The translations under genes and the position numbers were made by a program. The notes under the pieces were generated by a model. That model had not been told where the DNA came from. It was given only the letters and a program-made list of their open reading frames with translations, and made no database searches. Of a DNA stretch of 39,372 nucleotides, positions 14,271 to 22,137 are shown in pieces (the first letter of the stretch is position 1; each line of letters starts with the position of its first letter). Source of the stretch: Acidobacteriota bacterium (lineage in GTDB: Bacteria; Acidobacteriota; Terriglobia; Terriglobales; Acidobacteriaceae); the NCBI GenBank assembly GCA_021813745.1, contig JAKAJO010000019.1, positions 1-39,372 on the forward strand, given 5' to 3'.

Positions 14271-14639
14271 ATGGCAAAGATGCAGGTATTCGATCCCGCG
14301 ATGTGCTGTTCAACAGGCGTGTGTGGGCCCAGTGTGGATCCGACATTGACGCGATTTACTGCGGACCTGGAATGGCTGAAGAGCAAGGGTGTGGAGGTGG
14401 AGCGCTTCAATCTCGCTCAGCAGGTCGCCGCCTTCACAGCCAACGAAAAGGTGAAGCACGCTTTGCATTCGCAGGGGACCAAGAGCCTGCCGATGATCTT
14501 CGTCGAGGGCCACCTGGTTGCGAGCGGTGGGTACCCAAGCCGAGCGGACTTGGCCCGGTTCGTGGGTATTGAGTTCGAGCCGGCGCCTGCCGCGAATGGC
14601 ATGCAGGACCTGGTTGGCATCTCGCTCAAGGGGAATTAG
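14271..14639 (+). CDS. arsD: ArsD arsenite metallochaperone 2
   Basis: A 122-residue As(III) chaperone with the textbook motif AMCCSTGVCGPSVDP (Cys12, Cys13, Cys18, the same numbering as R773 ArsD). It is followed by LEWLKSKGVEVERFNLAQQ and the cis-Pro strand KSLPMIFVEGHLVASGGYPS. The ATG at 14271 has AGGAGC 7 bp upstream; an upstream in-frame start at 14241 is less likely. The gene ends 2 bp before arsA2, so translation is coupled. The C-terminal Cys pairs of R773 ArsD are absent. Confidence 0.96.
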   Translation: MAKMQVFDPAMCCSTGVCGPSVDPTLTRFTADLEWLKSKGVEVERFNLAQQVAAFTANEKVKHALHSQGTKSLPMIFVEGHLVASGGYPSRADLARFVGIEFEPAPAANGMQDLVGISLKGN

Positions 14640-14641
14640 TT

Positions 14642-16405
14642 ATGTTTGAAGTCGGCAAAGTGACGCGTAACGCTCTGTTTACCGGGAAGGGCGGTGTCGG
14701 AAAGACATCCATCGCCTGTGCAACCGCTTTGACCCTGGCGGATGCCGGCAAGCGTGTCTTGCTGGTGAGCACCGATCCAGCGTCCAATCTCGATGAGGTA
14801 CTCGAAACTGAGATAGGCATGGTCCCGACTCCGATCCTTGGAGTGCCGTCGCTAATGGCTGTCAACGTTGATCCTGAGAAGGCCGCTCGTGAATACCGGG
14901 ATAGGATCGTCGGCCCGTACCGGGAATTGCTGCCGGAGGAAGCAGTCAAGAGCATCGAGGAACAGCTCTCCGGGGCCTGCACCATCGAGATCGCTGCATT
15001 TGATGAATTCGCGAAGTTGCTGGGCGATCCCCCAACCACTGCCAAGTTCGACCACGTCATCTTCGATACTGCGCCGACAGGGCATACACTTCGTCTGCTG
15101 CAACTGCCGGCAGCATGGACGAACTTCATCCAAACGAACAGTTCCGGCACCTCCTGCCTGGGCCCCCTTGCTGGACTGGCGGCTCAACGGGAACTGTACG
15201 CCAGAACTGTCGACGCCCTTCGAGATGGAACGAACACGACGGTGTACCTTGTGAGCCGGCCCGAGAAATCGGCGCTTACGGAAGCCGACCGGACGCGAGG
15301 AGAACTCGAGGCCATCGGACTCGAGAATCAGCAGTTGATCGTCAACGGAGTCTTTCGCGCTGCTGTATCGGGGGATCCGATTGCAGATGCGCTTGAAAGG
15401 CGCGGCAAGGATGCCCTGGATCGAATGCCGGAGGGCTTGCGCCTCCTTGCCTGCGTTGAGATTCCACTTGTGGATCATGCACTGATCGGCATTGAGGCTC
15501 TGCGCCGGTTCGGCGCGGGAAGCCAAAAGGATTCGAGTCGCCCCACATTCAGGTTTGAGAGCACACTTCCGCCGCCGCTGGCCGCACTTGTCCCCGATCT
15601 GGCGCGTCGCGGCAAAGGTGTGGTCATGACCATGGGAAAGGGCGGTGTGGGCAAGACCTCGATTGCCGCCGAGATCGCAACGACCCTGGCTTCCATGGGT
15701 TACTCCGTTCACCTGACGACTACTGATCCGGCTGCCCACGTTCAAGACGCAGTCGGCCGAGCGCTGCGAAATCTGCGAGTCAGTCATATCGACCCGGTAA
15801 AGGAAGTCCTCGAATACCGAGCCGAAGTAATGGCCGACGCCGGGAAGGATCTCGATGAGAGCGGCCAGGCTCTTCTCGCAGAAGATCTGCGTTCTCCCTG
15901 CACTGAAGAGATCGCTGTGTTCCGTGCGTTCGCTCGGGCTGTGGACCAGGGCAATAACGAATTCGTGGTGATCGACACCGCTCCCACCGGACATACGCTG
16001 TTGCTGCTGGATGCGGCGAACGCATATCACCGCGACGTCGAGCGGAACCTCAACCATATTCCCGAGACTGTGAAGCGATTGCTGCCGCAGTTGCGAGACC
16101 CTGAATTCACAAAGATTCTTATCGTCACATTGGCGGAGGCCACGCCTGTCCATGAAGCGGCGCAACTTCAGCAGGATCTTGCCCGCGCGCAGATTCGGCC
16201 TTTTGCGTGGGTCATCAACCAGAGTTTTCTTGCCACCGGCACCAAGGACCCCGTTCTTGCTCAACGGGCACAGATCGAGACGCGGTACATCGAAGAGGTT
16301 CAGCAACAACATTCGAGCCGGATCGCGCTGGTTCCCTGGAAAATAGGTGCCTCTAACGACGCAGGCATGCCCGCTGAGTTAGCGGGCGCAGGAGCTAACA
16401 AATGA
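14642..16405 (+). CDS. arsA: ArsA arsenite-activated ATPase 2
   Basis: A 587-residue two-domain ATPase that drives ACR3-mediated arsenite efflux. Walker A motifs are FTGKGGVGKTSIACA (about residue 12) and MGKGGVGKTSIAAE (about 330). The signature DTAPTGHTLRLL occurs in the first half and DTAPTGHTLLLL in the second. Metal-site cysteines are in SGACTIEIAAFD, GTSCLGPLAG and SPCTEEIAVFR. It is about 40 residues shorter than ArsA1, mainly in the linker and the second half. It overlaps arsR4 by 4 bp. Here, unlike the first cluster, the pump gene acr3 follows. Confidence 0.95.
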   Translation: MFEVGKVTRNALFTGKGGVGKTSIACATALTLADAGKRVLLVSTDPASNLDEVLETEIGMVPTPILGVPSLMAVNVDPEKAAREYRDRIVGPYRELLPEEAVKSIEEQLSGACTIEIAAFDEFAKLLGDPPTTAKFDHVIFDTAPTGHTLRLLQLPAAWTNFIQTNSSGTSCLGPLAGLAAQRELYARTVDALRDGTNTTVYLVSRPEKSALTEADRTRGELEAIGLENQQLIVNGVFRAAVSGDPIADALERRGKDALDRMPEGLRLLACVEIPLVDHALIGIEALRRFGAGSQKDSSRPTFRFESTLPPPLAALVPDLARRGKGVVMTMGKGGVGKTSIAAEIATTLASMGYSVHLTTTDPAAHVQDAVGRALRNLRVSHIDPVKEVLEYRAEVMADAGKDLDESGQALLAEDLRSPCTEEIAVFRAFARAVDQGNNEFVVIDTAPTGHTLLLLDAANAYHRDVERNLNHIPETVKRLLPQLRDPEFTKILIVTLAEATPVHEAAQLQQDLARAQIRPFAWVINQSFLATGTKDPVLAQRAQIETRYIEEVQQQHSSRIALVPWKIGASNDAGMPAELAGAGANK

Positions 16406-16803
16406 ATGAATTGGAAAAGTATTTCAAGGGCCTTGCGGATATCAACCGGCTTCGCATACTGAACCTGCTTTTGCGGGGGGAGTTGTGCGGCTGCGACATC
16501 CAGTATGTTCTTGGAACCTCTCAGCCGAACGTGTCGAGGCACCTGCAGTACCTGAAGAATTCGGGGTTGGTCCAGGATCGCCGCGAAGGCTATCGCATCT
16601 TCTATCGCGTAACAGATACCCGAACAAGCTCGCGCAAATCATTATTCGAATTCCTCCACCTCGCGTTCAAGAACGAAGAACCGTTCCGCGGCGACGTCAA
16701 GAAACTTAGGGAAGCGGTAAATCAAGGGGCTTGCACCCTGAGTGAGCTGACAAACATCAGCGTGTTGAATACCACGCGATCGACGCAATCTGTGAGGGCA
16801 TAA
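16402..16803 (+). CDS. arsR: ArsR-family repressor 4
   Basis: A 133-residue winged-helix As(III) sensor, closely related to ArsR1 (shared segments YFKGLAD, NRLRILNLL and GELCGCDIQYVL). The metal site is GELCGCDIQ (Cys29, Cys31). The recognition helix is SQPNVSRHLQYLKNSGLVQ and the wing RREGYRIFYRV. A further Cys lies in the C-terminal VNQGACTLSEL, a segment also found in ArsR1 (IKDGACTVSEW). The gene is inside the operon (ATGA overlap with arsA2; acr3 follows 39 bp later) rather than first. Its likely operator is the repeat at 14147. Confidence 0.93.
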   Translation: MNELEKYFKGLADINRLRILNLLLRGELCGCDIQYVLGTSQPNVSRHLQYLKNSGLVQDRREGYRIFYRVTDTRTSSRKSLFEFLHLAFKNEEPFRGDVKKLREAVNQGACTLSELTNISVLNTTRSTQSVRA

Positions 16804-16842
16804 ACCTCGTACTAGTAACACAGAAAGCATGGAGATAAGGGA

Positions 16843-17922
16843 ATGGCTGCTGGTCCAAAGCGTCTGAATGTGTTCGAGAGGTATCTGACCGTCTGGGTCG
16901 GGCTCTGTATGCTGGGAGGCCTTCTGCTCGGGAAGACGCTTCCAGGGTTAGTGAACCAACTTCGGAGTATGGAGTTCGGTAAGGGAAGCCAGGTGAATGT
17001 TCCGATCGCCGTTCTGATCTGGCTGATGATCATCCCGATGATGATGAAGGTCGACTTTGGAGCGATTCGTGACGTCGGACAAAAGCCCAAAGGCTTGCTC
17101 GTAACGGTCTTCGTTAATTGGCTGGTGAAGCCCTTCTCCATGGCGTTGATAGCCTGGCTCTTCTTCCGCCACTTCTTCGCTCCGTGGATCAATCCCGCCG
17201 ACGCGAACCAGTATATTGCCGGCTGCATCATCCTCGCAGCTGCCCCCTGCACCGCCATGGTCTTCGTTTGGAGCTATTTGACCGATGGAGATCCCGCTTA
17301 CACGCTGGTGCAAGTGTCAGTGAACGACCTTCTTATGCTCTTCCTGTTCGCGCCGATTGTGCGCTATCTCGTAAGCGGCGCATCTTCGCTAGAAGTCCCG
17401 ATCATGGTTCTTCTCTATTCGGTAACCGCGTTTATCGTGATCCCACTCACGGTCGGCATGGCTCTCCGCCTGTGGCTCACGCACACGCATGGCAGACAGT
17501 GGTTCAACGAGGTCTTCCTGCCCAAGTTCAGCCCGGTTACTATTCTGGCGCTCCTGGCCACACTGGTGCTGATCTTTGGTTTCCAGTCGGAAAACATTCG
17601 CGGCCGCTATTTCCATGTCATCCTGATCGCGATTCCGATCCTGATCCAGGTCTATTTCAATTCTTCCCTGACGTATGGCCTTATGCGCTGGCTGAAAGTG
17701 GAGCACTCGGTTGCTGCTCCCGGTGCATTGATTGGAGCCAGCAATTTCTTTGAGCTCGCTGTTGCAACGGCGATAGCGTTGTTTGGGCCTGGTTCCGGCG
17801 CTGCGCTGGCAACCGTCGTCGGAGTGCTGGTCGAAGTGCCGGTCATGCTTTCTGTATGCAATGCTTGCAACCGAACCCGGCACTGGTTTCCAGAGCCGCA
17901 ACCTGTTCCCACGCGGGAATAA
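16843..17922 (+). CDS. acr3: ACR3-family arsenite efflux permease
   Basis: A polytopic inner-membrane As(OH)3 antiporter of 359 residues with about ten hydrophobic segments (for example VWVGLCMLGGLLLG and VPIAVLIWLMIIPMMM). The catalytic residues known from ACR3 are visible: Cys136 in ILAAAPCTAMVFVWS, and Glu304 in GASNFFELAVATAIA. The start has GGAGATAAGGGA upstream. It is the only arsenite permease in the window and must serve both ArsA proteins if both act on efflux. Confidence 0.97.
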   Translation: MAAGPKRLNVFERYLTVWVGLCMLGGLLLGKTLPGLVNQLRSMEFGKGSQVNVPIAVLIWLMIIPMMMKVDFGAIRDVGQKPKGLLVTVFVNWLVKPFSMALIAWLFFRHFFAPWINPADANQYIAGCIILAAAPCTAMVFVWSYLTDGDPAYTLVQVSVNDLLMLFLFAPIVRYLVSGASSLEVPIMVLLYSVTAFIVIPLTVGMALRLWLTHTHGRQWFNEVFLPKFSPVTILALLATLVLIFGFQSENIRGRYFHVILIAIPILIQVYFNSSLTYGLMRWLKVEHSVAAPGALIGASNFFELAVATAIALFGPGSGAALATVVGVLVEVPVMLSVCNACNRTRHWFPEPQPVPTRE

Positions 17923-17940
17923 CTGAAAGGGAGAACCGCG

Positions 17941-18186
17941 ATGGAATGTTTCGAATGCCTGCAGGCAGGAGTTACTCGCGAGGCGGCGGGTCTGTGTCAT
18001 CACTGTTCCGCGGCACTATGCGCGGACCACATCCTTGCAATGGAAGACTCGCTGACCCTTCGTCACGTCATGGCGCCTAGCGTTGTTCTGCCCAAGCGAG
18101 CACGCATTTTGCTCTGTGCTACGTGCAAAGCCGCGATGGAGCAGCCATCGGGGGAAGAGGCTAAATTCGAACACACAGCTCAGTGA
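17941..18186 (+). CDS. DUF2180-like Cys/His zinc-binding protein
   Basis: An 81-residue soluble protein with metal-ligand spacing of a small zinc domain: MECFECLQAG (Cys3, Cys6), AAGLCHHCSAALCADHIL (three Cys plus His) and LLCATCKAAME (a final CxxC). The N-terminal pattern resembles DUF2180, a family of small B-box-like proteins that I associate with ars operons. It lies 18 bp behind acr3 with AAAGGGA upstream, so it is the last gene of the operon. Function is unknown; a role as a metal-binding accessory of the pump is inference. Confidence 0.7.
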   Translation: MECFECLQAGVTREAAGLCHHCSAALCADHILAMEDSLTLRHVMAPSVVLPKRARILLCATCKAAMEQPSGEEAKFEHTAQ

Positions 18187-18244
18187 TCAGTAAGCCGGAC
18201 ACCGTCGTTTGCCGCCTGAATCCGGCTCATTGAGCTTGTGTAGA

Positions 18245-18697
18245 TTAGAGATTCGATCCGAGAGTGGTGCTTGGCGTCTTTGTGCCAGCATTCCTGATGT
18301 AGACTGGAAACCCGGAGCAAAGCGAACCTTCGAATTCTGACGTGGCTTGCACGCTCTGTGGAATCTGGTCCGGCTGGGCAGGCACATAGCCTCGCTTCAA
18401 TACCCAGGGCCCAACCGTTTTCGTCCGCAGGAGACTTGCCCGGCTTCCCGCTTGCTGCTCTGCTAATTCCATCAGTGCCCGCGCAATTCCGCGTCGTTGC
18501 GCTGACGGTGTAGTCGACAGTGAGCGCAGCACGACCGCATCGCCCGTCTCCTCTAGCGCGATATGAGAAGCGATCTCATCATCTTCCTCCGCCACCCAGC
18601 CCCTGGTACGATCAATTCCCTTAACCGGTAGCCCGGCGTTCTCAAGCAAGACTCGGACTCGATCGAAATCGCTCTCCCGCCTGTCTCGGATATTCAT
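18245..18697 (-). CDS. arsN2: GNAT acetyltransferase, ArsN2-like
   Basis: A 150-residue GNAT-fold N-acetyltransferase. The acetyl-CoA loop is SAQRRGIARALMELAEQQ. The start (MNIRDRRESDFDRVRVLLENAGLPV), the segment DAVVLRSLSTTP and the end (IPQSVQATSEFEGSLC) follow the pattern of ArsN2, a family found in ars operons. The related ArsN1 acetylates arsinothricin; the substrate of ArsN2 is less clear. It is downstream of arsM on the same strand, 81 bp away. The C-terminal 20 residues are Thr/Ser-rich and atypical. Confidence 0.8.
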   Translation of the reverse strand: MNIRDRRESDFDRVRVLLENAGLPVKGIDRTRGWVAEEDDEIASHIALEETGDAVVLRSLSTTPSAQRRGIARALMELAEQQAGSRASLLRTKTVGPWVLKRGYVPAQPDQIPQSVQATSEFEGSLCSGFPVYIRNAGTKTPSTTLGSNL

Positions 18698-18778
18698 GGC
18701 CTCTCCACTGCGTCTCCCTCTTGCGTAGTGACTGACGATTCCTGTCGCCTCACCGAGTCGGGTACTCCTTCGTACCTT

Positions 18779-19702
18779 TTATTGCTGTTCCTTTGAGCCG
18801 CAACAGGTCGATCCGCAGCACGAGCTTGCTGTCGGCTTGAGCGCGAACACCTTCACACTTGCTGCCATGGCATTTACGTCAAACTCGGAGAGTAACGTGT
18901 CGAGATCCTTATGCACACTCCCGGGCGTCGATCCGCAACACGAGGACGCAGGGCTCGCGCTCAGCTCAGTAAGCTCATCCTTCGGTGCAGAACAGCAACT
19001 TGATTGGTTCTGCACGTTTTTGTACGCATTCAGATCCTTACCGCCATCCACGACCTCAACGTACTGGAAGCCGGCCTGGAGCAGCTCGTTGCGATACGCC
19101 TCGATCTTGATTGCTCCAGCAATGCATCCTGTGTACGCGGCGATGCTGGTGGCAAGCGCCTCCGGCAGATCGGTCTTCAAGGTGATATCGCTTACCGCCA
19201 ATCTTCCGCCCGGCTTCAGGATTCTGAAGATTTCACGAAAGACCGCCGGCTTGTCCGGAGCAAGGTTGATGACACAGTTGCTGATCACGCAATCAACCGA
19301 TGAATCAGAGAGTGGAATCTTGTCGATCGTCGAGTGATGGAACTCGACATTCGTATAACCAGCCGCTTCGGCGTTTGCACGCGCTCGCGCGATCATCTCG
19401 GGCGTCATGTCGATTCCAATCGCACGACCGGTCGATCCGACCTTTTGCGCTGCAAGAAAGACATCAAGACCGCCCCCCGATCCCAGGTCAACTACGACCT
19501 CGCCTGACTTCAGGTGCGCGGTTGCCGTAGGATTCCCGCAGGAGAGGCCCATGTTCGCTTCGGCAGGAATCGAGGTCAGTTCCTCGGGCGTATACCCGAA
19601 TGCCTCCGCCACGGCTTTGACACCAGCGTGTTCACTTGAAAGCGTACTACCAGCGATCGCTCCGTATCTCGCCTTTACTGAATCCAGCAACTGCTCAGAC
19701 AT
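18779..19702 (-). CDS. arsM: ArsM arsenite S-adenosylmethionine methyltransferase with Cys-Cys-rich tail
   Basis: A cytosolic enzyme of 307 residues that methylates As(III) to methyl and volatile species. SAM motif I is [16 protein letters not shown] (about 70-85). Catalytic cysteines are Cys55 ([11 protein letters not shown]) and Cys193 ([10 protein letters not shown]), equivalent to Cys72 and Cys174 of algal ArsM; the equivalent of its Cys44 is Ser. From residue 235 the tail carries four vicinal pairs: [16 protein letters not shown] and [11 protein letters not shown]. These may capture As(III) or be sites for trivalent product binding. The ATG at 19702 has GGAGG 6 bp upstream and a promoter overlapping that of arsR5. 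Confidence 0.95.
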   Translation of the reverse strand: MSEQLLDSVKARYGAIAGSTLSSEHAGVKAVAEAFGYTPEELTSIPAEANMGLSCGNPTATAHLKSGEVVVDLGSGGGLDVFLAAQKVGSTGRAIGIDMTPEMIARARANAEAAGYTNVEFHHSTIDKIPLSDSSVDCVISNCVINLAPDKPAVFREIFRILKPGGRLAVSDITLKTDLPEALATSIAAYTGCIAGAIKIEAYRNELLQAGFQYVEVVDGGKDLNAYKNVQNQSSCCSAPKDELTELSASPASSCCGSTPGSVHKDLDTLLSEFDVNAMAASVKVFALKPTASSCCGSTCCGSKEQQ

Positions 19703-19737
19703 CTATTCCTCCAGCGAAGATCATATCCGCTAAAAAG

Positions 19738-19766
19738 AATATATGCTTGACTAACGGATACGTCAA
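19738..19766 (-). promoter_or_regulatory. Promoter of arsM
   Basis: On the minus strand TTGACG and TATATT are separated by exactly 17 bp, a strong sigma-70-type promoter. Transcription would start near 19731, giving a leader of about 30 nt that holds the arsM ribosome site. Confidence 0.65.
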
Positions 19767-19777
19767 TGCAAATATAT
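19739..19777. promoter_or_regulatory. Operator-like inverted repeat between arsM and arsR5
   Basis: An imperfect long dyad (ATATATGCTTGAC, 10-bp centre, GTCAATGCAAATATAT) places both -35 boxes as the TTGAC/GTCAA arms. A repressor bound here would cover both divergent promoters. ArsR5 is the natural candidate. Confidence 0.5.
19747..19775 (+). promoter_or_regulatory. Promoter of arsR5, probably leaderless
   Basis: TTGACT and AAATAT are separated by 17 bp. The predicted start, about 7 nt after the -10 box, falls on the GTG start codon at 19782. The mRNA would therefore have little or no leader, which agrees with the lack of a Shine-Dalgarno sequence. Confidence 0.5.
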
Positions 19778-19781
19778 AGGC

Positions 19782-20183
19782 GTGGCCAAGAAATCCCAAT
19801 TTGACCTCGAACGGTTCTTTCAGGCGTTTGGGGACGAAACGCGACTCAGGATTCTGAACCTGATGGGTGACCAGGAGCTCTGCGTCTGCTATTTCGTCGA
19901 GGTGATCGGCTGCCCTCAGCCGAAGATCTCGCGCCATCTTGCCTACCTGCGGAGGGCTGGGGTCGTTTCGGTTCGCCGCGACGGCAAGTGGATGCACTAC
20001 CGCATCACCATGCCGCCGCACGAAGGGGCAGCGGAGATCCTTCAGCAAACGCTAACTACACTCAAAAACGAGAAGATGATGCAGGCTGATCGATTCCGGT
20101 TGGCACGCGCCTGCTGTGCGCCTGGGAATTTCGTCACGTTGCACGGTGCCCCGCCGCCAACCCCGATCAGTTTGACCGCATAG
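19782..20183 (+). CDS. arsR: ArsR-family repressor 5
   Basis: A 133-residue winged-helix As(III) sensor starting at GTG. The metal site is QELCVCYFVEVIGCPQP (Cys34, Cys36, Cys44). The recognition region is QPKISRHLAYLRRAGVV and the wing RRDGKWMHYRI. The C-terminal segment RLARACCAPGNF holds an extra vicinal Cys pair, in line with the Cys-Cys theme of the island. It is divergent from arsM with overlapping promoters, so it most likely controls methylation. Confidence 0.92.
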   Translation: MAKKSQFDLERFFQAFGDETRLRILNLMGDQELCVCYFVEVIGCPQPKISRHLAYLRRAGVVSVRRDGKWMHYRITMPPHEGAAEILQQTLTTLKNEKMMQADRFRLARACCAPGNFVTLHGAPPPTPISLTA

Positions 20184-20301
20184 CCCTGATTGATTGAAGG
20201 GAGCGCAAATTGACCTATCAGGCTCGTCGGTGCCGCGCCCTGAATCGGTCAAAGAATTAGTTCGAGTCAAGGGTGTAAGCGATTGCGATGAAGGGGAAGG
20301 T

Positions 20302-20612
20302 ATGCATTTCCTCGCAATTGGCGGAAGCGATCCGGGAATCAGTGCCAGTCTGCGCGCCCGCGAAATGGGTCCAAATTGCGAAGTTAGCTTCTGTTGGCGG
20401 ACCGCTATCCTAACTACAGCATTTGCGGACTTCCGTTCTTTTGAGCGGGGAGACCAGGAACCGGCGTTCCTTGGCACACCGAACCGAATTTCCAGGTATT
20501 CAGATATTCTCCGACCACACGGCAGAGAACATCGATCCGATTGGACGATCCGTGCGTGCCAGAACACTGGCCGGAACGCAAGCAGATTTTCGATACGACA
20601 AACTCTCACCAG
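20302..20612 (+). pseudogene. N-terminal remnant of an FAD/NAD(P) disulfide reductase
   Basis: The first about 100 codons of a pyridine-nucleotide disulfide oxidoreductase of the CoA-disulfide reductase type, broken by two frameshifts. Frame one gives MHFLAIGGSDPGISASLRAR (FAD-binding GGSxxG). A second frame gives LLADRYPNYSICGLPF with the single redox Cys. The third gives LSGETRNRRSLAHRTEFPG through RTLAGTQADFRYDKL. The ATG has GGGGAAGG upstream. The remnant ends at a junction with an RND pump fragment. The matching C-terminal part of such an enzyme lies at 28679, so one gene may have been split by rearrangement. Confidence 0.75.
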
Positions 20613-20649
20613 CTCAGGTGCTCGCCCTGTGCGACCGCGGCTTGATGGC

Positions 20650-20930
20650 ATCGATCTTCCTGGTGTTTTTCGTAATCGCGCGCCGCTGCGTCCGTCCGCT
20701 TCAGGCTTGTGCCGCTGGGCATGTCCAGCGCCAGCAGAAGTTCATCCTTGTTGTCGAAAGGCAACTGCTTGGGTTTGACGCGCCGGGTTCCGACGTGCAT
20801 CAGGCTGCCGATGAAGGCAAGAACAATTGCGCCAATGAAGATGGCGCGGTTTCTGCGCCGCGTGAGCAATGGTTCCAGCAGGGGACGGAAGAAACGATAG
20901 GTCCACATCTGCTTCACGTTGGTTTGACGC
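20650..20930 (-). pseudogene. Fragment of an RND efflux permease gene
   Basis: A truncated copy of an internal part of the RND permease gene at 32612-36055. Shared protein stretches include KQMWTYRFFRPLLEPLLTRR and RRVKPKQLPFDNKDELLL, and bases match at roughly 85-90% over about 230 bp (compare 34190-34420). Both ends are abrupt: the frame leaves homology after GTSLKRTDAAARDYEK. It has no ribosome site of its own and cannot make a pump. The divergence shows this is an old paralogue remnant rather than a recent duplication. Confidence 0.85.
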
Positions 20931-20957
20931 TCGACCCTACGTCAGAAACAAGTGATC

Positions 20958-21251
20958 TCATTGCTTGACGTCTGTTTTTGGTTTCGAGGGATACCCGGCG
21001 TCCGCAGTAGCCTTTGTAATCGCAGCTATCGTAGTTTTCGCGTCATCGAAAGTGACGAATGCTTCTCGCTTGTCAACATTGAAATCGACTTTCGACACGC
21101 CCGGTACCTTATCGAGAGCCTTTTTGATGGTGACAGGACAGAGCGAGCATGTCATACCCGGAACGTCCAACGCTACCGTCTTGGTCGCGGCGAGGGCGGG
21201 AACGGCGGTGCTCAAGGCGAGAACAGCGAGGAATCTGTTTACGAATTTCAT
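20958..21251 (-). CDS. merP: MerP-like periplasmic mercuric-ion-binding protein
   Basis: A 97-residue secreted heavy-metal-associated (HMA) domain protein. A signal peptide (MKFVNRFLAVLALSTAVPAL, cleavage after ALA) precedes the domain. The metal motif is VPGMTCSLCPVTIKKAL with the MerP-type GMTCxxC, and the fold continues with VPGVSKVDFNVDKREAFV. It would hold Hg(II) in the periplasm and pass it to MerT. An AGGAG site precedes the ATG at 21251. It lies 23 bp behind merT, so the two are one operon. Confidence 0.93.
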   Translation of the reverse strand: MKFVNRFLAVLALSTAVPALAATKTVALDVPGMTCSLCPVTIKKALDKVPGVSKVDFNVDKREAFVTFDDAKTTIAAITKATADAGYPSKPKTDVKQ

Positions 21252-21274
21252 TGATAGAATCTCCTGGTTACGGG

Positions 21275-21631
21275 TTAGTAGAAGAATCGGGCGAAATATT
21301 GGAAAGCAAACGCAAGGAATACAAGAGCTGCGACAACCCAAAAGATGACCTTGTATGCGCGCCGCGCCTCAGGCATAGCACAAACCGCGCCTGGTTCACA
21401 CTCTGTGCGCGGACGATAGATACGTCGCCCCGCGAAGAACAAGGTGACAAACGCCAGCGCGAGAAGAATCGGCCGGCTGGGTTCCAGCGCCTGCAGATTG
21501 GCGATCCAGGCGCCACCAAGGCCAACCGTGACGAGCACCAATGCTCCGACACAGCATGCAGAGGCCAAAATTACGGCAAGGCCGCTGACGGCAAGGGCGG
21601 TCGACTTCGACTCTGGTCGTATTGCGCTCAT
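21275..21631 (-). CDS. merT: MerT-like mercuric ion transporter
   Basis: A 118-residue inner-membrane protein importing Hg(II). Three hydrophobic helices are visible. The first holds the vicinal pair (VILASACCVGALVLVTVG), and the cytoplasmic loop holds a second Cys pair (CEPGAVCAMPEARRAYK), as in MerT. The ATG at 21631 is chosen; a TTG at 21688 would add 19 polar residues. It is divergent from arsR6 with an inverted repeat between them. Mercury import normally needs merA, which is not seen in this window. Confidence 0.9.
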   Translation of the reverse strand: MSAIRPESKSTALAVSGLAVILASACCVGALVLVTVGLGGAWIANLQALEPSRPILLALAFVTLFFAGRRIYRPRTECEPGAVCAMPEARRAYKVIFWVVAALVFLAFAFQYFARFFY

Positions 21632-21695
21632 CGGCGAATCCTGCGATGACCTATTGGAAACTGCGTTCTGTCCGCCCCCTGGGAGCAACGAGGTC

Positions 21696-21726
21696 TTGAA
21701 AAGCCTGCCCTAAAAATCATGATAAT
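21696..21726 (+). promoter_or_regulatory. Possible promoter of arsR6
   Basis: TTGAAA (21696-21701) and GATAAT (21721-21726) are separated by 19 bp, slightly long. Transcription would start inside the inverted repeat at 21725-21744, so a bound repressor would block it. Confidence 0.35.
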
Positions 21727-21744
21727 ATGAGTTGAGGCTCATAT
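21725..21744. promoter_or_regulatory. Operator-like inverted repeat between merT and arsR6
   Basis: A perfect 7-bp inverted repeat with a 6-bp spacer (ATATGAG-TTGAGG-CTCATAT), which fits the ArsR/SmtB-type pattern ATATGA-N8-TCATAT. It overlaps the arsR6 start codon and lies about 95 bp from merT. ArsR6 probably controls both directions. Confidence 0.65.
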
Positions 21745-22135
21745 GAATAATTGCACATGTCCCGTACCGGGAACCTTAGAGCACGATGATCAGAAGCGTC
21801 TCTTCCCAGCACTCAGAGCACTCGGGGAACCCAATAGGCTTCGTATTTTGTGTTGTTTAGGGCTTGAATGCCGTCCAGTGACAGACGTCATCGAAGCGAC
21901 GGGTTTGGAGCAGACAAACGTCTCATTTCACCTGCGGGTACTGCGTGAGGCGGGATTTGTTCGTACGGAGCGCCGCGGACCTTTCATTTACTACTGTCTG
22001 GTTGATTCCGAACTGCTGCGCATTTTGCACGACTTGAAAGATTGGTTGAGCGCACACCAGCCTTCAGTCGAGCGCGCCGTGAATCAGCGCAGCCGACCGG
22101 ACGGGCGCAAGCTGACCATCGGAACGAGGGGGTAA
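21743..22135 (+). CDS. ArsR-family regulator 6, beside merTP
   Basis: A 130-residue winged-helix regulator with recognition segment LEQTNVSFHLRVLREAGFV and wing RRGPFIYYCLV. It has no CxC in the third helix. Cysteines are at the N-terminus (MNNCTCPVP, Cys4 and Cys6) and in helix 2-3 (ILCCLGLECRPV). The different Cys layout and its divergence from merT/merP suggest Hg(II) or another thiophilic metal as ligand, taking the place of MerR, which is not present. The start codon lies within the operator. Confidence 0.88.
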   Translation: MNNCTCPVPGTLEHDDQKRLFPALRALGEPNRLRILCCLGLECRPVTDVIEATGLEQTNVSFHLRVLREAGFVRTERRGPFIYYCLVDSELLRILHDLKDWLSAHQPSVERAVNQRSRPDGRKLTIGTRG

Positions 22136-22137
22136 GT

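Noticed and set aside
14852..16312. 486-codon minus-strand frame
   Set aside because: It lies wholly antisense to arsA2, whose motifs are unmistakable. It is a consequence of high GC codon use.
20194..20778. 194-codon frame across the reductase and RND remnants
   Set aside because: It joins unrelated debris; only part of it in three frames matches a known family.
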